A stretch of 64,000 nucleotides of DNA from Magicicada septendecula. Its lineage: Eukaryota > Arthropoda > Insecta > Hemiptera > Cicadidae. Shown here piece after piece: positions 38,201-54,030 of this stretch. A model generated the notes under the pieces. That model worked only from the letters and a program-made list of their open reading frames with translations. It was not told the origin of the DNA and ran no database searches. Every line of letters begins with the position of its first letter. Position 1 is the stretch's first letter. The position numbers were made by a program, and so were the translations under genes. Where the stretch lies: assembly GCA_034769895.1 (NCBI GenBank), contig CM068369.1, positions 426,523,479-426,587,478 of the forward strand. The letters are read 5' to 3'.

Positions 38201-38654
38201 TAATTAGGATATTCACGTGGAAACTGAATGTGAAATTAGATAGATACGTTGGCTGATAGTTAAATAAAGAACTGTCTCTAAAGATCAAGGTAATCGTGTA
38301 CTTAAACGGAAGCTCACGTCAATAAAGGGGCATAGAATTGTGGAACTACCCTGAACATTCAACTACTAAAATTCTCCAAACAATCCAGTACGTCTGACGC
38401 ATCCTGACAAATGTACGCTGATAAATCTCAAGTCGAACGCTTTGCATAGTGGCTAAAATTCCTTATACCCAGTATGCCTAATAATACTACAAGGATTTAC
38501 GGAACCAAACACAGAAACGACGACATAGCGCCGAACGGTGAACTCCAGCTAGAGATCCAGTGCTGGAAGTTATCGATGGATAATACAAGTGAAAGCTGTT
38601 ACATGTCGCACATATACTTAATATTCTGCGACAACGAGTAGATTTTAAAACAAA
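35206..38654. other. No gene recognised
   Basis: AT-rich sequence with chance-length ORFs and a short CA-rich patch at about 35574-35596. The plus-strand ORF 36070-36381 is Cys-rich toward its C-terminus but has no known motif or regular Cys spacing. A somewhat GC-richer patch lies at about 36850-36980. The dispersed repeat copy 36639-36723 is in this stretch. Confidence 0.35.
36639..36723 (+). repeat. Dispersed repeat copy (pairs with 14066-14150)
   Basis: Diverged direct copy of the segment at 14066-14150; both start TTATGAGTAACG and share the TGC(A/G)ATCGTCG block. Confidence 0.55.
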
Positions 38655-38656
38655 TA

Positions 38657-39191
38657 CAGTAAAACCCCGCGAATCCGAACTAATTGGGACCGACCCCTGT
38701 TTGGATTACGAATTGTTTGGCTTACGTGGACGTAAAAGGTAAGTTACGTGGAATGTCCATTAATTTCACTGCAGATGGCACTACGATCCTGCAATCCTGA
38801 GGTGGCACTACGATACGTTGAGCAAAGCTACGCCAACTGCTTATGATGTCTACGCTGGCGAGATATTGCTGCATCTTCCAAAGTCCAAACTTCCCCAGAA
38901 GAAATTGACTAACTTGGTTTTCAAAAAAGACTGGGTATTTTTTAATAATTTTCGTACATTATTGTTTACTTTCTTGCAATATTGTCTATTGTACACACTA
39001 TGTTGATTTATGTCGTAAATACGTCTTTCGTTAATTACCGTAACGATTGTTTTCGAATATAACATTCTGTTTATAATAATTTGGTCTGATTTGCTGTTAT
39101 AAAGTTGTGCATTTATTGTGTTTCATATGAATTTTATTTTTCATAAACCTGTTCGGATTTTCCGAAATTTCGGATTCACGGGGTTCTACTG
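38657..39191. mobile_element. pogo/Tigger-type MITE, TA target site
   Basis: The element is flanked by TA at 38655-38656 and 39192-39193. The left end reads CAGTAAAACCCCGCGAATCC and the right end in reverse complement CAGTAGAACCCCGTGAATCC, a TIR of about 23 bp with two mismatches. CAGT-A-AACC starts with TA duplication are typical of pogo/Tigger elements. The 535-bp interior has only a 62-codon ORF (38818-39006) without a recognisable DDE or CENP-B-like domain, so I treat it as non-autonomous. Confidence 0.85.
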
Positions 39192-39193
39192 TA

Positions 39194-41131
39194 AATAAAT
39201 TTAACAAATTTAATTCGCCTTTCCTGAAAGTATGCCGACTTGATCATTCATTATTGCTACTACATAACTGTAATAGTATTAATACAACTACCACTGTAAT
39301 CATCATCATCATTGTCGCATCATTGTCATCATTATTACCATCATTACCACTTCGATTACGCTATTTTCGTCACACTCACGTTTCTTAACACAACAAAATG
39401 TTCTATACTGTGTAGACACTGGAGTAAGGTTGGGGCCAGGAAGTGGAGAACTCGTCGAAATAATAGATAAAAAATAAAACAAAAAACTAGAAAATTTAAA
39501 AATTTTAGAATACAATAAAATTTAGAAAAATAACAAAATTAGGTGCAATTTGTGATTTTTATTACAAATAAAAATGTGTAATAAAACACACTACTGGATC
39601 CAGTTACTTTCCAAAATCAACGTCCTGATAAAAAACGCTTCTCTAAGACAGAACTCTTCTCTTGGACAGAAGGGAACACTGCCCTTCTTAAATATTTCAT
39701 AATAATTCAGGAAATATTTCACGCGTTTAATTCATTATCTTTGCGAAATTTTTAACATTACAAAACATAGGAGATACTTTATAAAACAAACCTAGTACCG
39801 TAAAGAGCTAATCATATTCTAAATGTAACGTCGTGAATTGAATTCCCTTACGGACAGAAGTATTAAAGACTCCATAATGTGACAACACGTCCGGTATATT
39901 GCAGAGGAAACGTTTACACCATGAACACATTTATTCAGAGGTTTTACAATGTGGTTAGCGTGAAACTCACTGCTTTCACGACGAATATCAATCGAAGATA
40001 GGAGAACGGTTGAAAAATAAAATTTTTCTTTATTAGAACAAATTTATTCCAAAACTAATTAACTAACGCAAACTATTGTATTAGCAGAGAATAAACATGA
40101 TTTACAGAGATTAGTATTTAAATTAAAAAAAAACACGTACAAGATATAATATGAAGATATCCAAAGATGAGGCAAAATCAATTGAAGCCCTCTCATCAAC
40201 CGCTAAGATGTGAGCTTGTGATAAATGACAAAATAATAGAACCCGTACGTAGATAGATTACATAGGAACAGGGATTGTAAGTAACAACAATGTAGATGTA
40301 AAAACAGATCTCGAACTAAAAAAACCAAAAGAATTGCTGCATGCAAAACTGGGGTTTACAAAGGGATAACACACGGCCCCCTAGACTAGCCGGCCGTGGA
40401 TAACACCGCCTACACTTTATAAACCAAGTCAGATGCAGTACGAGAATAATGTAATGCAATGAAACATTTGGATTGCTAAACGAAGAATAGTATGGACAAA
40501 CACATTTTGAGAATGGATCGTACAAATCTGTTGAAATGGCGAGAGACTGAAACTGAACACCAACAGAAGAATTGAGAAGCGACACAATGTAAAATGACAG
40601 AGGAAGAAGTTTAAGAAAAAGAAAAAGACTTGCTATCATTTGTTGGGCTCTAAGACCAGCATTGCGTTCAGCCTTTTAAAAACATTGTATAGACTCAACA
40701 CTACACTACGATAATAAAAATATTTTTGTTCGCTGAGGACAGGTTTCAGACCTTACACCAAGGGTGGCGTAAGGCCTTCAGAAGTCTATTGTAATTGTAT
40801 TTTAAGATAAGATGTTCTCTAGAGTGTGTTTCTTACAGAAATCTACTTCACTGAGTTAACAGTTTGTATTAAATTCACTGTTTTGAATAATTCGTTGACA
40901 TGAAATTTCGGTGAAAAGTAAAAAAATTCTCCTCGTAAAATTGTTTATTTTCTCGTGGGACGGAAATCCGCTAGAAAACCCCTCTTGAAAACCCAACAGA
41001 GCTTGAATTTAAACTACACTTGGCTCGAAACGTCTGTTGTAAAGTGTTCTATTTCTCGTTTATTTCACTTTTTCCTAGTTTGATATATTGTTTTCCAAGT
41101 TTTGTAAAGTAACTCAATAATACATGCACAA
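39194..41131. other. No gene recognised; ATC-rich simple repeat
   Basis: An interrupted (ATC/ATT)n tract lies at about 39297-39352. The rest is AT-rich with chance-length ORFs. I see no element ends here. Confidence 0.4.
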
Positions 41132-41133
41132 TA

Positions 41134-41708
41134 CAATAAAACTTCGCTAATTCGAACGTAACGTAGTTCGAATTCGTGAATAATTCGAACTTGTATCGTA
41201 GTCACTTGAATATTCTTTGTAAAACCGCGTAGAAACATCGTTAGCAACTCGAGGTAATTTTTGTTAACTTTAGTAAAACCATTTCCGGTCTTCCGACTCA
41301 GTCGCCGAAGGAGCAGAACGGAAGACCCACTGAACATGACTTCAGTCGAAACGTCTGGATTTATAACAAAAGGGCCACGGCCCAACAGCCCGCAAAATCA
41401 TTTTACTGAAGTTGACTCCGGCCGTGAAACTTTCAATGTTAATTTTGTTAATTCGACGTAAAAAGTTAGCTCAAACTAAGAAAAACCGTGTCCGTATGGG
41501 TTAGACAACGTAACATTATGAGTGGCGATTGGATAACTATTAGGCATTGGGTTTTGTGAACAGACACTTATCCTTTGTGTCAAACTCGTGGAACTGGGAT
41601 CGATTAGATTTGATTTTCTGTTCTTCTTTGAACTTTAGACTTTGGCTCGAATGCCCTGACTTCTTATTTGGATTGTCCTTTCGGCTTCGAATTAAACAAG
41701 TTTTACTC
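41134..41708. mobile_element. Probable pogo-like MITE, diverged
   Basis: TA dinucleotides flank both edges (41132-41133 and 41709-41710). The left end CAATAAAACTTCGCTAATTC and the right end in reverse complement GAGTAAAACTTGTTTAATTC are similar over about 23 bases but with several mismatches, including the first base. An ORF at 41261-41461 shows no transposase motif. The call rests on the imperfect TIR and TA sites alone, so the right boundary could be wrong. Confidence 0.5.
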
Positions 41709-41734
41709 TAATAAGATAATAATATTACGTAAGT

Positions 41735-42436
41735 AATACTAGGGAAGAAACGCTAGTAACTTCGATGGTGAGGTGTGCGCAGTCTACGAAGCTTCCAACC
41801 AGCTACTAGCCAAGACCTTAGCACCAGGAAAAGTGGTATTTTTAATCGACTCCCAGTCCACAATTCTTGCGCTCACCAGCAACGCTCCCACCGACTGCCT
41901 GAGAACAATTCAGTGCCGCGCGAGACTTGCAGAGCTGATGTCAACCGGATGGATCGTTACCCTACAGTGGGTGCCAAGCCATGTAGGAATTCCTGGCAAC
42001 GAAAGAGCCGACGTCAAAGCCAAAGAAGGAGCAGAATCGGAGCAGCCGGACGTGCCGCTTACTCTTAGTAGAGCCAATAACCTCATCACCTCAGTTATAA
42101 ACACCTCCACACAAAGAACTCTAAAAACCCTGGGTACTGGTAAAAAGTGGGAAAGTCTTGCCACCGTAGGACCAATACCGAGACACCTGGACAGAGCTGA
42201 GGCCGTCGCCCGTTTCCGCCTTACCACCGGACATGACTACTTGCAAGCTCATCTACACCGCATCGGCCTAGCTGAGAACGAAACCTGTCCGCTTTGCAAC
42301 TCCGGAAGAATGGACGGAGAACACTTACGGGACTGCCAAGCACTCGCATACCCGACCGACGACATAACCAATCGCTACTGGGAGGCTCGACGTCGAATGG
42401 TTGAGGAACCACGTACGGGCGTTGGCTAAAGTAAAG
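41735..42436 (+). mobile_element. 5'-truncated RNase H-bearing LINE, 12-bp TSD
   Basis: TATTACGTAAGT occurs at 41723-41734 and 42437-42448. The 702-bp insert between them carries only the RNase H and C-terminal region of a LINE ORF2, and the coding sequence runs almost to the right edge, so the 3' tail is very short. Confidence 0.9.
41743..42429 (+). pseudogene. LINE ORF2 fragment: RNase H domain and CCHC tail
   Basis: The frame is open from 41743 to TAA 42427-42429 without interruption. It starts GRNASNFDGEVCAVYEASNQ, corresponding to the RNase H strand with the conserved Glu, then has VFLIDSQSTILAL with the second acidic residue, and WVPSHVGIPGNERAD with the conserved His and final Asp. 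The C-terminal tail contains CPLCNSGRMDGEHLRDC, a CCHC finger of the kind found at the end of I/Jockey-group ORF2 proteins. The RT and endonuclease are missing because of 5' truncation, so no start codon is native. The intact RNase H frame suggests recent insertion. I-group or relative is likely; clade is not certain. Confidence 0.9.
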
Positions 42437-42448
42437 TATTACGTAAGT

Positions 42449-48733
<6,285 letters not shown>

Positions 48734-49040
48734 ACGTATATCAGTGGCGTGGCGTGGGTACATAACACCTGTTGCGGGTTGTGATAGGTCTAAATAGTGC
48801 TGTTTTTGTAAAAATATAGGTTCCCGTACGCCTAAGGGGGTCTGGGGGGTACCCCCCCCCAGCAGAGCGGGGGTCCGGGGGTCCTCCCACGAAAAAATTT
48901 TGAAAAGTAAAGGTCTTAAAATGAGGTTTAAGACGTGTTTAATGTCTTAAAATTCGTCCGAAAATTTGTCCAAATGTAGTGTTATTTTAATTAATTAATT
49001 TTTTAAATGATGAATTAATTTTAAATGTTTAACTCACAGT

Positions 49041-51303
49041 TTATAAAATTGTCCAAAGCTTAGAAAGGTTTTCATTGTACGTCTCTCCCCTCTTTCTTTC
49101 CTTGCTGTTGGTGTCCAGAGCAGAGTGCCGTCCTCGAAGCAGCCAAGATTCCACGTACTTTGAAGGGTCAAAACAAGTCAGTGGTGGGCCATTCAACTTC
49201 AGAAAAAGTAGTGAAGAGACAGTTTTTGTTAACAGAAATGCTCTACCGTCAGTAATGATTAGATTCATTTGGAAAAACCCTCTTTCACATTCACTAGAAG
49301 ACACTGGAATTGTCTTGATGGCAGTTGTCAATGGAAGCAATTTTTTGGGATACTTTGTTTTATTTTCACAATTTCCACCAAAGCTCTCACAATTATCAAA
49401 AACATATTCACGAAATGCTTTAAGTGCGTCCCGCTTGTTCAACTGAAGGCGAACTGCAAGCGACTCAACATCTTTTTCCCCAAAAGTATTGTCTTTAATG
49501 TCTTACGGCCAAGTGCTTGTGTCAACTATACGGGCTGAATTGGCCAAAGCTGCATCTTCCCCACTAAGCATTCTCTTTTCAATCGATTGTGCAAGGTTGT
49601 CATAAAACACAACAGGAGTAATGGGGTCTTCTTTAGTTCTTTCATAAAGTTTGATTCCCATAAATCTTTTGTTGTTGACAGATGTCACAGCCTCGTCATA
49701 AAAAGTTCCAGGTTATCTTTTCGAGCAACAAATGTGTTAGCCAAAATCTGAAGTTTTTTGTTAGCCCGAAATAAGTCTATATCTCGGTTTTGCAGTTCTT
49801 CACTAACTTCTGAAAGTTCTTGAAGTGCATCACACATCAACGCCAAATCTAAAACGAAGCACGTGGATGTAAGTTTCCTGTGTAGGCCTTCATACTTGCA
49901 TCTGTCCGAAGCATCACGTGTTTGGTCTTCTTTAGCTGCTACAAAATGGTTTGCTAAAACCTCGTAGTTCTCCCAAACCGCTGAAACTGTACGAAAACTG
50001 GACGCTACCCATCTTGTGTCTAACACCCTTCCAATTTTCAACAGTTGAACACCAAGTTCGACTGCACACAAACGCAATTCTCGGCTGTTCTTGGGTGAGG
50101 CGTGGTATAGAACATAAAGCTTATCAATGAATCCTTTAAAACGATTGATATTTGCCATTTCCTTTAAAACGCCACTTACACAAAGCACAAGCCTGTGATT
50201 ACAGCAATGCCAAACAATAATAGATGGAAACTTGTCTTTTAAAAGACTCCCAACTCCAGATTTGCGTCCAAGCATCACTGCCGCTCCGTCACATGCCACA
50301 GCAATTACTCTATTTTTTAGAACATTTTCATCTAATTTGTGGCCTTCAAGGCATTGAATGACAGCATCAAAAATTCCAAGAGATGTCACACTTTCGAGTT
50401 CAACAAGGTCCAAACATAAATTTACAAGGCATTCCATATTTATTTTCCTTAGGCAAACTCTAATGTACAAAATCAGAGTTGATTTTTTGCTTAAAGTAGT
50501 TGATTCTCGATGATGATTGCAAACTTATCGTCCCCTGTTATTATTTGCTGTAGAATATGTTTTTTTCATTTCTGCACTGATATGGTTAATAATATTCACA
50601 CAGGCGTTTTTTGAATGCAGAATTCGGCCCATATTTAATCCATTCAGCTCTTGAACATCGATTTCTGACTCAAAGTTGTTGAAAGATTGATTCTCTTTTG
50701 CAACCTTATAGGCAGTGCGCAAAATTCTCGCTGTAACTTCTTTCTCTTTTGATATTGTTTTCAAACAAATGTTTACCAGTGTTTCTTTTTGGGACTCCTC
50801 TAAAATTTTTAAAGCTGCTTTGTGCGCAGCACTGTCTTTGTGATAAAATGTCTTTTTTCTCAACGCTGTTTGTTGCTGGGCTCGATTTTCCCCAAAACTA
50901 GTAATATCACATCCCGTCCATTGCTTAGACATTTTCATGCCAGTTTTTTTTCCACGCCCAGAGATCCAACTTCTCGGCAAACCTTACAGCCCAATTTTTT
51001 GTTGTGTACAATAAGCCAATCGTATTTTTTACAAAAATCACTCTTTTGTTCAAGAGTCTAACAGTCTGGCCACTGTTTATCACCTTCTTTGACTTCATCA
51101 ATAGAAGAAGTTTGATCTGATTCCATTGGCGATGGCGGTGTCGGGCATTTTTCAGCTAGGAACTGTGAAGAATGAGATGTTCTTTCCCGTGACGTTGACG
51201 GCAAAACTAAAAGCGGCTCTAAGCTGTTTGAATGAGTTTTCTCACCTTGATCGTCTAGTTTTTGTTTTTTTGGTTTACTAAAAAAATTAGTTATTTTCTG
51301 CAT
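49041..51303 (-). pseudogene. hAT transposase, KIAA1586-like, broken
   Basis: The start is ATG 51303 (MQKITNFFSKPKKQK), typical of this family; codons upstream of it belong to the TSD of the inner hAT. The zinc-finger region has TLEQKSDFCKKYDWLIV and KLGCKVCREVGSLGVEKK, then LRKKTFYHKDSAAHKAA. The catalytic region has ESTTLSKKSTLILYIRV with the Asp-Glu-Ser-Thr block shifted out of frame, VIAVACDGAAVMLGRKSGVG and IIVWHCCNHRLVL, then LDTRWVASSFRTV. The C-terminal dimerisation region has LLPLTTAIKTIPVSSSECER. Breaks: TAG 51058-51060; frameshift in an eight-base A run (plus-strand T8, 50944-50951); compensating shifts around 50500-50530; frameshift in a T5 run near 49700; TAA 49503-49505. It ends at 49041. 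Not functional as one protein. Confidence 0.9.
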
Positions 51304-52057
51304 TGTGTTTACGCAACACGGCGAGCGAACTTTACGCACTTTAATTCCAGACACTGACGTAGCCAGGGGGGGTCTGAAGGGGCTGCAGCCCCCCCGAAAT
51401 TGTAGAAATTTTTAAAATTTTGCACGCTAAAATTTCATACTGGCAGGTCGATCGTTTCACGTTTGGAGGTACACATTGTGTAGCCTAAGGTAAGGTGGAG
51501 CTTATTGAATCACGGGGCTATTTGAATCTAAGAAAACCGTCTGCTGCCTGCTGCGCACTCTGTGTGCATATCTCAGCTGCCATTCTGTGTCAGATTGTGT
51601 CTTGAGAAGTCATACGCACAGAACCAGAAGAATTTTCTTTGTTATCTACCTTTCAGCTATCATACATCCATCTAGAAGTAGTCGAGGTAAGTGTGTCTTG
51701 TTCAAAAATAGTCAGTATGTAATATTCAATCGTTAGATTATAAGGGCTTAACTTACTCACTATAATCATTCAGAATTAACCTAAAATCTGTTTGTCTTGA
51801 AAGATGTAGAAGCTCCCACGACAGTCAATATGACAACTAGCGACATCTGTTGGATATTACCTGTACTATTTGCTTTCAATGAATTTAGAACATGTGAGGT
51901 TATGTGAATCATTCTTCGCGGGGCTATTTGAATCGGCATAATTTAACTATATTAATGGGATGTTCAAGCTTATTTAAGTAAATTTAAGCGGCAGCGTGAA
52001 CAACAAACATTGAATGCATGCAGATATTACACATGACTCGTTTTTTTTCTTTACAGA

Positions 52058-53447
52058 ATGAAAAAAAGGACGATCCTCTCTTACTTCACGTCTTCGCCTA
52101 AACGGAAGAAAGAATGGAATGGAGATAGGCCTACTACCGATGTGGCAAACGAGCAAACAAGTGATGAAGGTGTTAGTTACTCAAGTAAGTACAATACAAA
52201 AACTAATTCTTCTTTAACCCTAGGATGCATGACTGGGGCCTCTGAGGCCTTGGAAACCCTTTTATTTCGTATATTTTTGAATTGAAAAAATAGTAACTAC
52301 GCCCTCCTAGGTAGTAATCATTAATTTAATCCTACCATAAATGTTAATGAGAGTGGAACCACAATTTTTTGTCCCATCAGCTATTTTGCTGTACTCTACA
52401 AACTTGGAAGTTATTTCGACGGAAGTATTTAGTAACTTGCATACCTTTGGAGCAGATTGCATGTTCCAGACAGGAATTCTATCCTCATTATTGAAATCAT
52501 TTCACTTTTTATCATAGCTGAATAGCTGATTTCAGGAATAAGATTAGGGAGTGGTTGCTTATGAGCTATACTTAGCTCGAAGCTAAGAGTCATATGTTTT
52601 TGTAAACTCCTTGAATTAACCTTTCCACGTCTTTCAATATGCTAATAAAATTATTTTTAATTTTAGCTCAACCTGGGACGACTGAATTCAGCAATGAAGC
52701 TGAGGGTGTCGAAGCAATTGGAGACCCAGTACACTCAGACTCCAACATCGACATCGCGGACTTGGTCGGACTTGGAACAAAGCTGAATAATTTTGAAATT
52801 TTGAAAAAGTTGAAAACCTAAACTTTTATGGACTCCTGATGAGGATTTCATTTTCCCCTCACAGGCTGCAAAAACATTTACACGTCACTTTCAGCGAAAA
52901 TGGTTCGAAAGTGGTTAGCATACTCAAAAAAAGAAAGTGGACTTTACTGCGCTACTTCTGTACTTTTTTTAAACACCGAAGAAGTTGGGAAGGGATCCCA
53001 CGAGAAGCCCCAAGCATTCGTGACAAGAAGTTTCTATAATGTAAAGAAATCTGTTGCATCCTTTAAAAATCACGAGTCACACACGTATCATAAAAATGCC
53101 GCTTTAGCTCAAAGTCATGTAAAAGCTTTAGTAGAAAAACGCCAGGAAAGTGTCATAGCTCTGATTGACACAGTGAGAAAGAAAGAGGTCCAGGAAAACA
53201 GGTTGAGAATAAAGAACTTTTCCCGAACATGTACACTCTCTTCACCATCTTTGCGATCATACCTGTGTCGACAGCCTCTGTCGAAAGGAGTTTTTCTAAG
53301 CTGAAACTCCTAAAAAACTATCTGAGAAACAAAATAGGCGAAAACAGGCTTACTGGACTAGCCTTGATGTCGGTGCACCAGGACATCGTCATAGGGATGT
53401 CCAATGAAGACACGTCAACATGTTTGCCTCGTCAGGAAGGGCAAGAA
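52058..53447 (+). pseudogene. hAT transposase remnant: two exons, TTF finger and C-terminal dimerisation region, core deleted
   Basis: Exon 1 starts at ATG 52058 (MKKRTILSYFTSSPKRKKEW), a usual hAT opening, and ends at 52184 before GTAAGT. The acceptor TTTTAG ends at 52666, and joining there continues the frame as TQPGTTEFSNEAEG. After a frame change near 52820 come WTPDEDFIFPSQAAKTFTRH, QRKWFES and WLAYSKKESGLYCATSVLF, the TTF finger with one expected Cys replaced by Ser. FKNHESHTYHKNAALAQSH follows. The next recognisable piece, MYTLFTIFAIIPVSTASVER and SFSKLKLLKNYLRNKIGENR, is the C-terminal dimerisation region, only a few bases downstream in another frame near 53215. The whole DUF4371/RNase H-like core is therefore missing. 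Further frame changes occur at about 52900. Non-autonomous. Confidence 0.88.
52185..52666 (+). other. Intron of the inner hAT gene
   Basis: The donor GTAAGT is at 52185-52190 and the acceptor AG at 52665-52666 follows a T-rich tract. Joining the sides preserves the reading frame (phase 1) and the acidic linker common to hAT N-termini. Confidence 0.7.
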
Positions 53448-53830
53448 GGTTTAAACTTTTGTAAGTGAGTATTTGTAAACAACTTTCTTCAATTTTTAAT
53501 ATGTCACCAATAAATAAAAAAAAATTCAAAGCAAACTGGAACTTTAATATTTCGTCCCCCCCCCCCGCTTTTCCACTGCATGCACAGCTTTGGATTAGTG
53601 GCGTGCCCTCACCGATTTTCAGCCTCCCCGAAATAAAATCCTGGCTACGTCGCTGATTCCAGAACAAACACAACACTACTAGAGAGAACTGAACAAACAC
53701 AACAGAACAGGGTGACAGTTGAGCGGGAAAATGAGTCAGCTGGCCGTCGCCCGCCACTGCGTACCTAGATAAAGTACAGTCTAGTCTCGCACCAAGTAGG
53801 TACACAACGCTTCGACCGTAGCGTTATCAC

Positions 53831-54022
53831 CATAGAGATATATAAGATAGAGGAGGCAAAGTATAGGCGCTCGTGTAAGTGGAAATGTCCACGCAGAAAC
53901 GTCACTGGTTCGTTTCTATCTTTGTCTACTGACGCATTCGCGAGAGTGGAACTCGCGCGGATCAGCCGATTCAGCGTCGCCGACTCAGCCAGTTCACCAC
54001 CTCTATCTTATATACCTCTATG
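53831..54022. mobile_element. 192-bp hAT-type MITE, 8-bp TSD
   Basis: GTTATCAC is duplicated at 53823-53830 and 54023-54030. The left end CATAGAGATATATAAGATAG and the right end in reverse complement CATAGAGGTATATAAGATAG differ at one base, and the match continues for a few more bases (AGG) for a TIR of about 23 bp. The interior is GC-richer with several CG dinucleotides and has no ORF. The 8-bp TSD places it in hAT. Confidence 0.92.
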
Positions 54023-54030
54023 GTTATCAC

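Larger units (their letters stand above)
51352..53655 (+). mobile_element. Internally deleted hAT inserted in the KIAA1586-like hAT, 8-bp TSD
   Basis: ATTCCAGA is duplicated at 51344-51351 and 53656-53663. The left end CACTGACGTAGCCAGG and the right end in reverse complement CAGCGACGTAGCCAGG form a 16-bp TIR with two mismatches, followed on both sides by G-rich sequence. The interior carries a TTF-finger hAT gene from which the catalytic core is missing. The duplicated target lies 41 bp upstream of the host element's ATG. Confidence 0.95.
48742..53759 (-). mobile_element. hAT transposon (KIAA1586-like transposase), hosting another hAT
   Basis: The left end reads CAGTGGCGTGGCGTGGG. The right end in reverse complement reads CAGTGGCGGGCGACGG, matching at 14 of 16 positions with a one-base gap. 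G-rich subterminal sequence (GGGGGTCCGGGGGTCCTCC, near 48870) is typical of this hAT group. The minus-strand transposase pseudogene fills the left half. I find no clean 8-bp target duplication (ACGTATAT on the left, CGTACCTA on the right), so the exact right edge is uncertain or the TSD has decayed. A second hAT, 51352-53655, sits immediately upstream of the transposase start. Confidence 0.75.

Noticed and set aside
48734..53767. 8-bp target duplication for the outer KIAA1586-like hAT
   Set aside because: ACGTATAT and CGTACCTA do not match; shifting by one base gives only partial identity, so no TSD is claimed.
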